Positions 6,014-6,577 of a stretch of DNA of 6,577 nucleotides are shown here, piece after piece (within the stretch, counting starts at the first letter, position 1; each line of letters begins with the position of its first letter). The DNA is taken from assembly GCA_903872555.1 (NCBI GenBank), contig CAIQLE010000144.1, positions 1-6,577 on the forward strand, read 5' to 3'. The DNA comes from an uncultured bacterium. GTDB taxonomy: Bacteria > Pseudomonadota > Gammaproteobacteria > Burkholderiales > Burkholderiaceae_D. Under the pieces are notes generated by a model, which had not been told where the DNA came from, searched no databases, and worked only from the letters and a program-made list of their open reading frames with translations. The translations under genes were made by a program, and so were the position numbers.

Positions 6014-6577
6014 TCAAGAGTGATACGCAGTCTCGCCGTGGCTGGAGATGTCGAGGCCTTCGCGCTCGTCTTCTTCGCTCACACGCAGACCAATCAGCAT
6101 ATCGATCAGTTTGTAGGCGATGTAAGCCACCACGCCCGACCACAGGATGGTCGTGACCACTGCCTGCAACTGAATCCAGACTTGCCCTGCGATCGAGTAG
6201 TCAGGAGCCACTGCATTGGCAACGTAGTCATAGATGCCTGTGCCGCCCAGGGAAGGCGCAGCAAACACACCGGTCAGGAGCGCACCCAAAGTACCGCCCA
6301 CACCGTGCACGCCGAACACATCCAGCGTGTCATCAGCACCGAGCATGCGCTTGAGGCCATTCACGCCCCACAAGCAGACCACACCGGCCAGCAGACCGAT
6401 AACCAGACCACCCATCAGACCGACGAAACCAGCTGCAGGGGTGATCGCTACCAGACCAGCAACGGCGCCAGAAGCAGCACCCAGCATGGAAGGCTTGCCT
6501 TTCAGAACCCATTCAGCAAAGGTCCAGGACACCACAGCACCAGCGGTTGCCAGCAAAGTGTTGCCGAAGGCCAGAGC
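6014..6577 (-). CDS. amtB: Ammonium transporter AmtB, C-terminal part (5' end outside window)
   Basis: The frame runs off the right edge, leaving the last 187 residues and a TGA stop at 6014-6016. AmtB is a trimeric inner-membrane channel for ammonium. The fragment begins ALAFGNTLLATAGA and has about five hydrophobic membrane segments (roughly residues 1-20, 30-45, 48-68, 90-110 and 145-167). DVFGVHGVGGTLGALLTGVFA holds His91 of the fragment, at 6305-6307, matching the second pore-lining histidine of the twin-His pair (His318 in E. coli). The cytoplasmic tail, with acidic SEEDEREGLDISSHGETAYHS, fits the C-terminal region that docks the PII protein GlnK. A glnK gene often precedes amtB and may lie beyond the edge. 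A TTG at 6554-6556 is internal and is not the start. About 220 N-terminal residues should be missing for a ~400-residue family. Confidence 0.96.
   Translation of the reverse strand, partial: ALAFGNTLLATAGAVVSWTFAEWVLKGKPSMLGAASGAVAGLVAITPAAGFVGLMGGLVIGLLAGVVCLWGVNGLKRMLGADDTLDVFGVHGVGGTLGALLTGVFAAPSLGGTGIYDYVANAVAPDYSIAGQVWIQLQAVVTTILWSGVVAYIAYKLIDMLIGLRVSEEDEREGLDISSHGETAYHS

Noticed and set aside
6014..6556. A complete 180-residue small membrane protein starting at TTG 6554-6556
   Set aside because: The frame continues upstream without a stop to the window edge as AmtB sequence (ALAFGNT), so the TTG is internal and the gene is a truncated amtB.

Overview
The window reads as a piece of a betaproteobacterial chromosome, most likely Burkholderiales and possibly an Oxalobacteraceae-like genome. 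The clues are a MetX very close to what I remember of Burkholderia MetX, the Acidithiobacillus/betaproteobacterial type of glutamate-cysteine ligase rather than the E. coli type, and a regulatory-style PTS encoded beside glutathione genes. Base composition is moderately GC-rich. The placement is inference, because no rRNA or other phylogenetic marker is present. Every gene lies on the minus strand, so transcription runs from high to low coordinates.

In order of transcription, the right edge holds the C-terminal 187 residues of an AmtB-type ammonium channel, closed by a strong intrinsic terminator preceded by a second hairpin. A 217-base gap follows, carrying overlapping inverted repeats and a possible -10 box. 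Then comes a tight five-gene cluster: gshA, gshB, a mannose-family PTS EIIA, ptsH (HPr) and ptsI (Enzyme I), with gaps of only 13 to 35 bases. GshA and GshB make glutathione in two ATP-dependent steps. EI, HPr and EIIA form a phosphorelay fed by phosphoenolpyruvate. No EIIB or EIIC is visible here, so this PTS half probably serves regulation rather than sugar import. The left edge holds metX, cut off by the window after 283 codons.

The most interesting stretch is the 192-base gap between ptsI and metX (852-1043). Read on the minus strand it holds, in order, a good sigma70-type promoter, a 66-base element with the conserved blocks and pseudoknot of a SAM-II (SAM-alpha/metA) riboswitch, and a strong intrinsic terminator ending about 15 bases before the metX ATG. 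This looks like a complete SAM-responsive transcription attenuator controlling the first committed step of methionine synthesis. It carries an extra hairpin inside the aptamer and visible candidate antiterminator pairings. I found no mobile elements, CRISPR arrays, tRNA or rRNA genes. The protein-coding genes all belong to recognisable families with their key residues present.
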